Shown: positions 1 to 6,890, counted from the first letter of the stretch. The stretch is DNA of 28,903 nucleotides from an uncultured Clostridia bacterium (GCA_947629875.1 CANRFK010000004.1:1-28903); one strand, 5' to 3'. The notes: a model not told the origin generated them from the letters alone. Made by a program: numbers and translations.

Positions 1-740
1 GCCGCCGCGACGTAGTGCTTGCTTCCGTCGGGGAAGGTGACGCCCAAAATGAGCATGTGCTCGGCCATCCAGCCCTCCTTCTTGCCGAGGTAGGACGCGA
101 TGCGCAGGGCAAAGCACTTCTTGCCGAGCAGCACGTTGCCGCCGTAGGCGGAGTTGACCGAGATGATGGTATCGTCCTCGGGGAAGTGCATGATATAGCG
201 CTTCTCGGGGTCGACGTCGCACTTGCAGTGGAAGCCCTTGATGAAGTCGCCGTCCTCGCCCAAATAGTCGTAGCATTCGGTGCCGACGCGCGTCATGATC
301 GCCATATTGAGGACGACGTAGATGCTATCCGTGACCTCGATGCCGATCTTACTGAACGGGGAGCCGACGACGCCCATGGAATAGGGAATGACGTACATCG
401 TTCTGCCCTTCATCTTGCCGCGGGCGATCTCGCGGCACATCGCGTACGCCTCGACGGGATCCATCCAATAGTTGATGGGACCCGCGTCCTCCTTGTTCTT
501 GCAGCAGATGAACGTGCGCGCTTCGACACGGGCGACGTCGTTTTCCGCCGTGCGGTGATAGTAGCAACCGGGGAGTTTCTCCTGGTTGAGTTTGATCATT
601 TCTCCCGTCTTGACGGCCTCTTGCCGCAGGGTCTCGAGTTGTGCTTCGCTGCCGTCGATCCACACGATGTTGTCGGGCTGCGCGAGCTGGGCGCTCTCCT
701 CGACGAATGCGAGAACCTTTTTGTTGTTTGTAAGTGCCAT
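1..740 (-). CDS. pckG: Phosphoenolpyruvate carboxykinase (GTP), N-terminal part, cut by window edge
   Basis: GTP-dependent PEP carboxykinase interconverts oxaloacetate plus GTP with PEP, CO2 and GDP in the cytoplasm (gluconeogenesis or anaplerosis). The first 246 codons are visible, read from ATG at 740 with a good ribosome site (GGAGG at about 746-750). Recognisable family blocks are VARVEARTFI (residues 69-78), GSPFSKIGIEVTDS (126-139), SAYGGNVLLGKKCFALR (197-213, holding the metal/substrate Lys) and the His of AEHMLILG (226-233). The window stops just before the place where the P-loop (FPSACGKTN in the family) should follow, so the nucleotide site is not visible. The gene has its own promoter at 794-822. 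Identification is very safe; only completeness is unknown. Confidence 0.96.
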   Translation of the reverse strand, partial: MALTNNKKVLAFVEESAQLAQPDNIVWIDGSEAQLETLRQEAVKTGEMIKLNQEKLPGCYYHRTAENDVARVEARTFICCKNKEDAGPINYWMDPVEAYAMCREIARGKMKGRTMYVIPYSMGVVGSPFSKIGIEVTDSIYVVLNMAIMTRVGTECYDYLGEDGDFIKGFHCKCDVDPEKRYIMHFPEDDTIISVNSAYGGNVLLGKKCFALRIASYLGKKEGWMAEHMLILGVTFPDGSKHYVAA

Positions 741-793
741 GTTTACCTCCTTGTTGGCGCCTTTGGGGAACGAAAATTCGCCCCTACCTTTTT

Positions 794-822
794 ATTATAC
801 CATCATTCCCCCCGAAAGTAAA
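794..822 (-). promoter_or_regulatory. Probable sigma-A promoter of pckG
   Basis: On the minus strand TTTACT (822-817) is followed after 17 nt by a perfect TATAAT (799-794). Transcription would start near 787, giving a leader of about 47 nt before the pckG start. Confidence 0.65.
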
Positions 823-947
823 CAAAAATCCGCGCGATTTTTCGTGCGGACGCATGGGGGCGGCGCGGCGGGATGTATTTCGGCGACAAAAAAATTTTAA
901 TTTTTTCATAAAAAATTGACATACATACAGTTTCATGGAAAATCCTA

Positions 948-956
948 TGATATAAT
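948..956 (+). promoter_or_regulatory. Extended -10 promoter of the 1009-2934 operon
   Basis: TG at 948-949, one base, then TATAAT at 951-956 form an extended -10 element about 46 nt before the first start codon. A TTGACA lies at 916-921, but it is 29 nt from the -10 and so too far to pair with it. The flanking 890-960 stretch is very AT-rich. I see nothing else in the 270-base gap 741-1008. Confidence 0.55.
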
Positions 957-1008
957 GAAATTATGAATACGGCGCGCGTATTTGATTTTCTAAAACAAAG
1001 GAGATTTT

Positions 1009-1293
1009 ATGGGAGGCGGAGGAGCAACAAGCGGCGGAACGTATGTGAGAGTCGATGGCAATCGACTGGATAAAAAGGGGAAGCCCAATTCAAGATACGA
1101 TTTATATGTAGGCGGAAAAAAGAAACAGAGCAGATGGTACGATCACGAGGGAAAAGCGATTCGCAATCGTGACTATTTTCACTCTGCTAAACCAAACACA
1201 CCTTTCCCTCATGATCACCCGTGGGATTGGAGTAGCGGAAAAGGAAAGCGTTATGAAGGGCACGATATCCCGCCCGACCCGAATTTTCATTGA
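1009..1293 (+). CDS. Small toxin-like protein (orphan polymorphic-toxin C-terminal-type module)
   Basis: 94 residues, starting at ATG 1009 behind AAAGGAG. A flexible Gly-rich start (GGGGATSGGTYVRV) leads into a compact charged module: SRYDLYVGGKKKQSRWYD (residues 28-45), then GKAIRNRDYFH and PFPHDHPWDW. The order 'YD-x-Y-x-x-GK ... R-x-YD-x-x-G-x-x-xR-x-x-DY-x-H ... PHDHxW' resembles C-terminal modules I know from putative polymorphic or Rhs-type toxins of Firmicutes; the His/Asp pattern could be catalytic. No signal peptide and no delivery domain are seen, so it would be an orphan cassette. The next genes, 12 nt downstream, are plausible immunity partners. Toxin function is inferred from residue pattern and context; it could also be a harmless phage remnant. 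Confidence 0.7.
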   Translation: MGGGGATSGGTYVRVDGNRLDKKGKPNSRYDLYVGGKKKQSRWYDHEGKAIRNRDYFHSAKPNTPFPHDHPWDWSSGKGKRYEGHDIPPDPNFH

Positions 1294-1305
1294 GAGAGGA
1301 AAATT

Positions 1306-1761
1306 ATGAGCAAGAAAAATCCATATAAAAAAGATATTCCGGGCGTCTGCACTGTCTGCGGAAAGATTGCCTTTTTCGATGAATTCGGAAACGGGAAATG
1401 CCCGCACTGCGGCTGGGAAATGGAGCAGGACGAGGAGGAAATGGGAAAACGAGGGATCAGTTATCCCATGCTCGTCCCCGTATGGCGGGCACGGGAACAG
1501 TATAAGCAAGGAAAGCCTTTCAAGGCGACCTTTGAGGACTTCGTCAATGGCTTGTATTTTTATAGCGAAATGTCTTTCGTCCACAAAGGTCAGCCGTATT
1601 ATGTCATGTTTTCAAACGGGAAGATTTGCATCGGGCACGACGGAGAATATCAATTGTACGATACCCGCGAAGAATTTACGGAAAAAGCAAACATTGACGG
1701 ACGGCTTTTGAAAGACATCTGGGACGAAGTGGAAAATCCGAGCTATATGTGGTGTGGATAA
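1306..1761 (+). CDS. Zinc-ribbon (CPCC-like) protein, candidate immunity protein, copy 1
   Basis: 151 residues, start ATG 1306 behind GAGAGG, 12 nt after the toxin-like gene. The N-terminus carries a four-Cys ribbon, CTVC (C15, C18) and CPHCGWE (C32, C35), followed by VPVWRAREQYKQGKPF. This layout resembles the Cys-rich CPCC domain (…ICPxCGWED…ARxNYKxxG) often encoded beside polymorphic toxins. The C-terminal part (about 70-148) is an alpha/beta region ending IDGRLLKDIWDEVENPSYM. No membrane segment or signal is seen, so it is cytoplasmic. A nearly identical copy follows directly. Function as an immunity protein is inference from context; the metal ribbon is seen directly. Confidence 0.75.
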   Translation: MSKKNPYKKDIPGVCTVCGKIAFFDEFGNGKCPHCGWEMEQDEEEMGKRGISYPMLVPVWRAREQYKQGKPFKATFEDFVNGLYFYSEMSFVHKGQPYYVMFSNGKICIGHDGEYQLYDTREEFTEKANIDGRLLKDIWDEVENPSYMWCG

Positions 1762-1773
1762 GGGAGAAAAAAC

Positions 1774-2226
1774 ATGAGCAAGAAAAATCCATACAAAGAA
1801 GATATCCCCGGCGTCTGCACTGTCTGCGGAAAGATTGCCTTTTTCGATGAATTCGGAAACGGGAAATGCCCGCACTGCGGCTGGGAAATGGAGCAGGACG
1901 AGGAGGAAATGGGAAAACGAGGGATCAGTTATCCCATGCTCGTCCCCGTATGGCGGGCACGGGAACAGTATAAGCAAGGAAAGCCTTTCAAGGCGACCTT
2001 TGAGGACTTCGTCAATGGCTTGTATTTTTATAGCGAAATGTCTTTCGTCCACAAAGGTCAGCCGTATTATGTCATGTTTTCAAACGGGAAGATTTGCATC
2101 GGGCACGACGGAGAATATCAATTGTACGATACCCGCGAAGAATTTACGGAAAAGGCAAACATTGACGGACGGCTCTTGAAGGATATCTGGGACGAAGTGG
2201 AAAATCCGAGCTATATGTTCGATTAA
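1774..2226 (+). CDS. Zinc-ribbon (CPCC-like) protein, candidate immunity protein, copy 2
   Basis: 150 residues, start ATG 1774 behind GGGAG, 12 nt after copy 1. The protein differs from copy 1 only at residue 8 (Glu for Lys) and at the last residues (YMFD instead of YMWCG). The ribbon cysteines C15, C18, C32 and C35 are all kept, so both copies look functional. The DNA over codons 13 to about 126 is identical in the two copies, while the edges show silent changes, which suggests recent duplication or gene conversion. If these are immunity proteins, two copies could raise dose or be the start of divergence. Confidence 0.75.
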   Translation: MSKKNPYKEDIPGVCTVCGKIAFFDEFGNGKCPHCGWEMEQDEEEMGKRGISYPMLVPVWRAREQYKQGKPFKATFEDFVNGLYFYSEMSFVHKGQPYYVMFSNGKICIGHDGEYQLYDTREEFTEKANIDGRLLKDIWDEVENPSYMFD

Positions 2227-2235
2227 AGGAGAGAT

Positions 2236-2934
2236 ATGCAAGAAGAACTTACGGAATACGAAAAACAAAAAGCACAAAAGAAGCGCGAACTCGTGCGGAA
2301 CGAGTTTCAAACAGTGGGAAAGTATCAGATCCCGCTCATCAAAAAGCAGGAGATAGACTTCGACACGATCAGCCTTTTAAGCTACGTCGATACAAAAACG
2401 AACGACGAGATGAACGTCTATAAAACGGTTCACTTCTTCACGCACGATTGGCTGTTCGACAAGGTCTATGACAAAGCATTTGACGAAGCCGAAAAGCTCA
2501 AACAGTATTATGCGCTTCTTTCCCCCGATTTCAGCATGTTTACCGATATGCCGCTCGCACTGCAAATCATGAGCGTGTTCAAAAACCGTTGGTGCGGCGC
2601 CTATTGGCAGAGTTTGGGGCTTACGGTGATCCCGACGGTCAGTTGGGGAGACGAACGCAGCTTCGAATTTTGCTTCGACGGCGTGGAGAAGGGCTCTACC
2701 GTTGCCGTCTGTACCTACTATCGGGAGAACGACGAGGAAAGCTTTATGCTCGGCTATAACAGAATGCTCGAAATCGTTCAACCAAGCAAAATTCTCTGTT
2801 ACGACGAACCCTTTCCGGCGATGAAGGGAAATATCAAGGAATTTCTTCCCACAACGTACGAGTGGACGAAAGCCCTTGATTGGAAAGAAAAGGCGAAATT
2901 TCTTGCCGAAAAGCATACAAGGAATCAACTTTGA
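2236..2934 (+). CDS. DUF4417 domain protein
   Basis: 232 residues, start ATG 2236 behind AAAGGAG, 9 nt after the second zinc-ribbon gene, so the four genes form one operon. Family hallmarks are YQIPLIKKQEIDFDTISLLS (residues 30-49), TVHFFTHDWLFD, LSPDFSMFTDMPLALQI and the strongly conserved WCGAYWQSLGLTVIPTVSWG (119-138), then FEFCFDGVEKGSTVAV. DUF4417 proteins are common on clostridial plasmids, phages and integrated elements; their biochemical role is unknown to me. Presence here supports a mobile origin for the island. A terminator lies 60 nt downstream. The family call is firm, the function is not. Confidence 0.88.
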   Translation: MQEELTEYEKQKAQKKRELVRNEFQTVGKYQIPLIKKQEIDFDTISLLSYVDTKTNDEMNVYKTVHFFTHDWLFDKVYDKAFDEAEKLKQYYALLSPDFSMFTDMPLALQIMSVFKNRWCGAYWQSLGLTVIPTVSWGDERSFEFCFDGVEKGSTVAVCTYYRENDEESFMLGYNRMLEIVQPSKILCYDEPFPAMKGNIKEFLPTTYEWTKALDWKEKAKFLAEKHTRNQL

Positions 2935-2993
2935 TTCCTGCAATGGCGCACGGCCTACGAAAATTGTGCCGCGATTTTTTCAAACATACATGC

Positions 2994-3022
2994 AAGGGAG
3001 AGATATATCTCCCTTGTTTTTT
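2994..3022 (+). terminator. Rho-independent terminator of the 1009-2934 operon
   Basis: An 8-bp stem AAGGGAGA / TCTCCCTT (2994-3001 and 3008-3015) with loop GATATA is followed by G and six T (3017-3022). Confidence 0.85.
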
Positions 3023-3113
3023 GAAATTTCGGGGATGGCGGCACGCCCCGCACGCGCCGTTCGTATGCCCAGCGCGGTGTGGATGTGCGGAAATGGAATG
3101 TTCCTCTTTGTTT

Positions 3114-3166
3114 TGAGATTTCTCGACTTCGCGCCGCGCCGCTCGTGCGGCGCTTCGCTCGAAACG
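3114..3166. repeat. Degenerate REP-like element with internal hairpin
   Basis: Reads TGAGATTTCTCGACTTCGC, then a hairpin (GCGCCGC/GCGGCGC, 3136-3153, loop TCGT), then GCTTCGCTCGAAA. The outer parts match the reverse complement of the element at 27524-27552, as if a GC-rich hairpin had been inserted at its centre. It sits between the converging genes ending at 2934 and 3208. No gene is seen in 3023-3207. Confidence 0.55.
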
Positions 3167-3207
3167 GCAAAACGCAGTCTGCCCCCATAGACCGCGGGAG
3201 AGGCCTT

Positions 3208-4188
3208 CTAACTTTCCGATACCTTGATATACTCGCCCGTGTCGGCGTCCTGAAAGACCACCCAGAAGCCCTCCTCTTCGGTGTAGGGCGAAGCGGGCAC
3301 GAAGACGCATGCCTCCCCCATTTCGGCGGGCGGATCCCCCGTTTTTTCCACGGCGACGCACAGGTACCGCGGCGCGCCGCGCTCATAGATGACGCCGAGG
3401 AGTGCCCCGCTCTCCGCCCTCACCCACTCCGAGAGGGGGAAGGTCTCCTTCAACCGCTCGTCGGGGGGGAATTTTTTCAGCGCCGCCTCGAGGCGTTCCC
3501 GCACGGCGTTGTAGTATGTAAGCGACCCGCGGGGGTCGAGAGGAGCCGCATGCGCCAGAGGATCGCCGCCGCCCGCGTTTTTTCCCGCTTCTTTTTCGCC
3601 GAGGCGCACAGCTTCTTCATCTTCATGAGCTTGGGCGCCGAAGTAATCGCTTGCGGCGATCGCCTCGTCGTCGTACGTTTGCCGAAAGGGCGCGCCCCGA
3701 TCCTCCTTTTCGGGCTCGGGCTCGGGACCCGGAAGGGGCACGGTGGGCGCGTGGGGCGCATTGGGCTGGGTGGGAAAGGGCACCTCATTGGGGGGAAGCG
3801 GGTTGATGAGCGGCTTCTTCTCGCCGCCCACCGCCTCCAAGAGGCGGAAATAGCTCTTGGGCGCCTCGCCGCATGCGCCGAACGCCACGGGTTCCGCCTC
3901 GCCGCGCACAAAGACGACGAGAGCGGAAAATCCTCCGCGGAGGGAGGGCGCCTTTTCCACCGTGAGGCGGGCGTTTCCCGCAAGTTCGAGGCAGTACGTC
4001 TGTTCCCCCACCCAAAGGGAGAGCGCGTACCTGCCCTCCTTGACGGGCGCAAGCCCCAAAAGGCGGGGCGTTATTGTGAGCGTCTCGCCCAGCCGCTCGC
4101 AGTACACCGCGCCCGTGAGTTCGCCGCCGTCCGCGGAAAATCCCCTCTTCACTTGTTTCAACACGCAAACGCGCTTTTCGTACGCCAT
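3208..4188 (-). CDS. Conserved-looking protein of unknown function, two domains joined by a Pro/Glu linker
   Basis: 326 residues, start ATG 4188 behind AGAGGAG. Residues 1-125 form a beta-rich domain (KRVCVLKQVKRGFSADGGEL … SLWVGEQTYCLEL … FSALVVFVRG). A low-complexity linker rich in Pro, Glu and Lys runs from about 125 to 215 (PLPPNEVPFPTQPN, PGPEPEPEKED). The C-terminal domain (about 220-326) begins TYYNAVRERLEAALKKFPPDERL and contains LLGVIYERGAPRYLCVAV and a final EEEGFWVVFQDADTGEYIKV. I recall similar two-domain proteins in other uncultured Clostridia but no assigned role. There is no signal peptide or membrane segment. It stands alone between two terminator or promoter regions, on the leftward replication arm near the origin. 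Confidence 0.8.
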   Translation of the reverse strand: MAYEKRVCVLKQVKRGFSADGGELTGAVYCERLGETLTITPRLLGLAPVKEGRYALSLWVGEQTYCLELAGNARLTVEKAPSLRGGFSALVVFVRGEAEPVAFGACGEAPKSYFRLLEAVGGEKKPLINPLPPNEVPFPTQPNAPHAPTVPLPGPEPEPEKEDRGAPFRQTYDDEAIAASDYFGAQAHEDEEAVRLGEKEAGKNAGGGDPLAHAAPLDPRGSLTYYNAVRERLEAALKKFPPDERLKETFPLSEWVRAESGALLGVIYERGAPRYLCVAVEKTGDPPAEMGEACVFVPASPYTEEEGFWVVFQDADTGEYIKVSES

Positions 4189-4208
4189 ACTCGTTTCTCC
4201 TCTTCCCG

Positions 4209-4220
4209 AGTATAGCAGAG
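4209..4220 (-). promoter_or_regulatory. Possible extended -10 promoter for the 3208-4188 gene
   Basis: On the minus strand TGC then TATACT (4217-4209) gives an extended -10; no -35 is seen at the right distance. Start would fall near 4202, at the edge of the ribosome site, so the leader would be very short. Confidence 0.4.
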
Positions 4221-4251
4221 CCGCGTGCGCGGATTTTGGGAGACGAATACG

Positions 4252-4290
4252 AAAAAACGCGGAATGGGGTGGATTTTTCCCGCTTCCGCG
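4252..4290 (-). terminator. Terminator of the rsmG-SLOG operon
   Basis: On the minus strand, directly after the stop codon at 4291, CGCGGAA (4290-4284) pairs with TTCCGCG (4264-4258) and is followed by six T (4257-4252). Confidence 0.7.
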
Positions 4291-4746
4291 CTATGAAATT
4301 TCAAAGAACCGCACGGGCACGCCCTTCTCCCCGGCATAGTGCACGGTGTACGCCGCGCCGCCCTTCTCCTTGACGCAGTAGGCGAAGAGGAGATCGGCTC
4401 TGTCCACCATGTACCTGTCCCGCACGAGGTAGCACCCGTTCCGGTAGGCGGGGAAGAGGACGCTCGTCTCATCGCACCACGGGAGCAGGCTGCGGTAGAC
4501 CTGCCTGTTCTCGCCCGAGAACGACCGCTCCTGCCCCTCGAAGGGAATGCACGCGACGACGAAGATGCGGTATTTTTGTTTGAGGGCGACGAGACAACAG
4601 AGCGCGCGGAGGTCGAACCCCTCCGCCATGCCGCAATAAAAGCGGTCGTACCCCTCTTTGACGAGCGCTTCGAGGGCGTCGTAGAGGGCGTTGTCGTCGA
4701 ACGAAGCGGGCAGTTCGCGGTGCCCCGTCAGTGCGCAGTTCTTCAT
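4291..4746 (-). CDS. SLOG-superfamily (YpsA/DUF1273-like) nucleotide-binding fold protein
   Basis: 151 residues. The N-terminus CALTGHRELP (residues 4-13) and the glycine motif YCGMAEGFDLRA (about 37-48) are the signature of the SLOG Rossmann-like family that includes B. subtilis YpsA; the later ADLLFAYCVKEKGGAAYTVHYA block also fits. Members are thought to bind nucleotide-derived ligands; the ligand here is unknown. The start ATG overlaps the rsmG stop by 4 nt (ATGA at 4746-4743), so it is translationally coupled to rsmG and uses its promoter. A terminator follows at once. The fold call is good, the function is open. Confidence 0.85.
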   Translation of the reverse strand: MKNCALTGHRELPASFDDNALYDALEALVKEGYDRFYCGMAEGFDLRALCCLVALKQKYRIFVVACIPFEGQERSFSGENRQVYRSLLPWCDETSVLFPAYRNGCYLVRDRYMVDRADLLFAYCVKEKGGAAYTVHYAGEKGVPVRFFEIS

Positions 4747-5429
4747 GAGAGCGGAGCGCTCCTTTCCTTTCCGTGTCCGCGGGGATAGAGCTGCGGCGTC
4801 CCCTTCACCTTGTCGGCAATAATGAGGGTGCGCGCGCCCATGCCGCGCGGGAGTTCGTACGCCGCGGTGCGCACATTTCCCCCGCCCAAGAGGGAGATCG
4901 CCCGCCGCGCCCCTGCGATCTCATCGTCGCCCGCCTTGTAGGCGATCATCGTACCGCCTTTTCTCACAAGGGGAAGGCAGTACTCGGCGAGCGTGTTGAG
5001 GGGGGCGACCGCCCGCGCCACGACGGCGTCGAACGCCTCGCGGTATGCCTGTTCCCGCGCAACTTCCTCCGCTCTTCCGCACACGATCTCGGCTTTGAGG
5101 CCGAGCGCCTCCTTCACCGTGCGCAAAAAGTTGCACTTCTTGCCTGTGCTCTCGATGAGGGTAAAAGAAAGATCTTCCCGCGCGATCATGAGGGGAACGG
5201 AGGGAAATCCCGCGCCCGAACCCACCTCGGCGACGCGCGCGCCCGCGGGAAGATACCTCTCCCCCGCAAGCGAATCGAAAAAGTGCTTGACCTCCACCTC
5301 CCCGGGCTCCGTGATGGAGGTGAGGTTGAATTTTTTGTTATATTCGAGAAGGAGGCGGGAAAACGCCGCAAACATCTCTGCCTTTTCCTTCAAGATCTCC
5401 GCAATGCGAACAAAATCGGGCGGCTGCAT
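4743..5429 (-). CDS. rsmG: 16S rRNA (guanine-527-N7) methyltransferase RsmG (GidB)
   Basis: RsmG methylates N7 of G527 in 16S rRNA using SAM, in the 30S decoding region. 228 residues from ATG 5429. NKKFNLTSI (31-39), the SAM-binding stretch VAEVGSGAGFPSVPL (66-80), ARAVAPLNTLAEYCLPL and the C-terminal YPRGHGKE are typical. The reading frame stays open upstream to 5612, but that part crosses the DnaA-box region and matches no family residues. A strong promoter (5464-5436) would start transcription at or next to the ATG at 5429, so the mRNA appears leaderless or nearly so; only GGAG directly next to the ATG is present. It is the first gene of a two-gene operon and lies leftward of oriC, as is common in Firmicutes. 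Confidence 0.95.
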   Translation of the reverse strand: MQPPDFVRIAEILKEKAEMFAAFSRLLLEYNKKFNLTSITEPGEVEVKHFFDSLAGERYLPAGARVAEVGSGAGFPSVPLMIAREDLSFTLIESTGKKCNFLRTVKEALGLKAEIVCGRAEEVAREQAYREAFDAVVARAVAPLNTLAEYCLPLVRKGGTMIAYKAGDDEIAGARRAISLLGGGNVRTAAYELPRGMGARTLIIADKVKGTPQLYPRGHGKERSAPLS

Positions 5430-5435
5430 ACTCCG

Positions 5436-5464
5436 ATTATAGCACACCTTTTCCGATTTATCAA
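5436..5464 (-). promoter_or_regulatory. Strong promoter of rsmG, start at or next to the ATG
   Basis: On the minus strand TTGATA (5464-5459), 17-nt spacer, TGC then TATAAT (5441-5436). The seventh base after the -10 is the A of the rsmG ATG (5429). Confidence 0.75.
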
Positions 5465-5470
5465 CGCCTT

Positions 5471-5765
5471 TGTGGAAAGGTACACTGTTTTTTTCACATT
5501 GTGGAAAGAAGTGTGGACAACCCCGCTCCCCTCCCGCGCCGCTCCATTCCTGCCCTCTCCGCCCTTTCCACAGAGGCAAATTTTTCCACAGGTTGTCCAC
5601 GGCGGCATCCACAAAATTATTTCTTTCCCGATTTTCGCAAAGCGGGGTTTTTTACTTGAAATTTTCCCGCTTTTTCGCTATAATAGAGGTCGGAAAGGAT
5701 GGAGAGGAAAATTTATCCACTTTTCCACAGGCATTATTACTATTATTATATAAATAATTTATTCC
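5471..5765. other. oriC: Candidate chromosomal replication origin (oriC)
   Basis: Between diverging rsmG and dnaN lie about nine DnaA-box-like 9-mers. Measured against TTATCCACA, 8/9 matches are at 5512-5520 (minus), 5582-5590, 5713-5721 and 5721-5729; 7/9 matches are at 5471-5479 (minus), 5500-5508 (minus), 5564-5572, 5593-5601 and 5605-5613. The last box is followed by GGC and the AT-rich run 5733-5760. Its lower strand read 3' to 5' gives AAT-AAT-GAT-AAT-AAT, which fits the DnaA-trio pattern of the unwinding element described in Bacillus. Gene strand bias switches here. dnaA is not beside it. Confidence 0.85.
5656..5684 (+). promoter_or_regulatory. Promoter of dnaN within oriC
   Basis: TTGAAA (5656-5661), 17-nt spacer, TATAAT (5679-5684). 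Transcription would start near 5691 and run through two DnaA-box-like sites (5713-5729), so DnaA binding could affect dnaN expression. Confidence 0.75.
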
Positions 5766-5788
5766 AATCAGCAAGGGAGGAAATGGCG

Positions 5789-6886
5789 ATGAAATTTGTC
5801 TGCAACGGGCTGACCCTTTCGGAGGCGGTCCTCAAAGTGAGCAAGGCGTGTGCCGTGAGGACGACGGCGCCCATCATGGAGTGCATCCTCGTGAGCGCCC
5901 GCACGGAGGAAGTGACCCTCTTTGCGACGGACGGGGAACTCTCCATCCGCAAGACGGTGAAGGCGGACGTCTTCGAAGAGGGAGAGATCTGCATCCCCGG
6001 GAAGCTCCTCGCCGATTTCCTCGGAAAACTCGTGGAGGAAGAGGTGATGATCGCCTCGAGCGAACGGGGCGCCGAGATCCGCTACCGCGATTCGGCGTCG
6101 TTCATCCAGGCAATGGGCGCGGAGGATTTCCCCAAGATCAATTTGGAGATAGGGGAAAAGAGCTTCGTCATCAAGCAGGGCGACCTCAAAAAGATCATCG
6201 CGGGCACCACGTTCTGCTGCGCGCAGGACGATTCCCGCCCCGTTTTGAAGGGCTGCCTCATGGAGTTCGGCGACAATCTGGAGATGACGGCGCTCGACGG
6301 CTACCGCCTCGCCCTCTCGCATGTCGATATCCTCGCAAAGAGCGGGGAGAACAGCATCATCTGCCCCGCAAGAACGCTTGCCGAGATCTCCCGCATGCTC
6401 ACGGACGACGAGAAGGAGATCACCCTCTACACGCAGGGCGGCATGCTCATGGTGGGCTCGGACGATATGGTCATCGTCTCCCGCCTCTATCAGGGAGAAT
6501 TCATCAAGAAGGAGAACGTCATCCCCTCGCGGTTCACGACGGTGGCGACCCTTCCCCGCACCGAACTCATTGCAAGCGCGGAGCGCGCCGCCATCCTGAA
6601 CCGCGGCGACAAGAACAACCTCATCACGCTCGACATTGCGGGCGATGCGGTGAGGATCTCCTCGGCGTCCGAGGCGGGCAACGTGGCGGAGACCGTCCCC
6701 GCTTCCGCGGAAGGGCTCGATCTCACCATCTCCATGAATGCGAAGTACCTTTTGGATAGTCTCCGCGCGCTCGGCGAGGAGAAGGTCGTCATCTCGTTCA
6801 ACGGGCCGATTTCCCCCTTTATTTTGCAAAACAGTGAACAAAAAGACAGTTTGTATTTGATTTTGCCCGTCAGAAACGCCTCGTAA
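5789..6886 (+). CDS. dnaN: DNA polymerase III subunit beta (sliding clamp)
   Basis: 365 residues, the normal length for the ring-forming processivity clamp that holds DNA polymerase on the template. It begins MKFVCNGLTLSEAVLKVSKA, contains FQ-type clamp landmarks such as PVLKGCLMEF and LTALDGYRLALSH-like text (ALDGYRLALSHVDI), and ends SLYLILPVRNAS, the usual clamp C-terminus. I chose ATG 5789 because AAGGGAGG (5773-5780) lies 8 nt upstream. Another ATG at 5783 is only 2 nt from that site, and an open frame back to 5699 crosses the origin. Head of the rightward gene string; rpmH follows under its own promoter. Confidence 0.97.
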   Translation: MKFVCNGLTLSEAVLKVSKACAVRTTAPIMECILVSARTEEVTLFATDGELSIRKTVKADVFEEGEICIPGKLLADFLGKLVEEEVMIASSERGAEIRYRDSASFIQAMGAEDFPKINLEIGEKSFVIKQGDLKKIIAGTTFCCAQDDSRPVLKGCLMEFGDNLEMTALDGYRLALSHVDILAKSGENSIICPARTLAEISRMLTDDEKEITLYTQGGMLMVGSDDMVIVSRLYQGEFIKKENVIPSRFTTVATLPRTELIASAERAAILNRGDKNNLITLDIAGDAVRISSASEAGNVAETVPASAEGLDLTISMNAKYLLDSLRALGEEKVVISFNGPISPFILQNSEQKDSLYLILPVRNAS

Positions 6887-6890
6887 TCGC

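Larger units (their letters stand above)
1306..2226 (+). repeat. Tandem gene duplication, 468-bp period, with an identical 344-bp core
   Basis: Starts at 1306 and 1774 are 468 bp apart. Positions 1342-1685 match 1810-2153 base for base, while the flanking 36 bp on the left and about 70 bp on the right carry several mostly silent differences. Confidence 0.95.

Noticed and set aside
916..956. TTGACA at 916 paired with TATAAT at 951
   Set aside because: The 29-nt spacing is too long for one promoter; only the extended -10 is kept.
3079..4215. 378-codon plus-strand open frame
   Set aside because: Antisense of the 3208-4188 gene. The minus frame has a good ribosome site and an even, protein-like composition.
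5430..5612. Longer RsmG start giving 61 more residues
   Set aside because: The extension lies across DnaA boxes and the rsmG promoter and has no family similarity.
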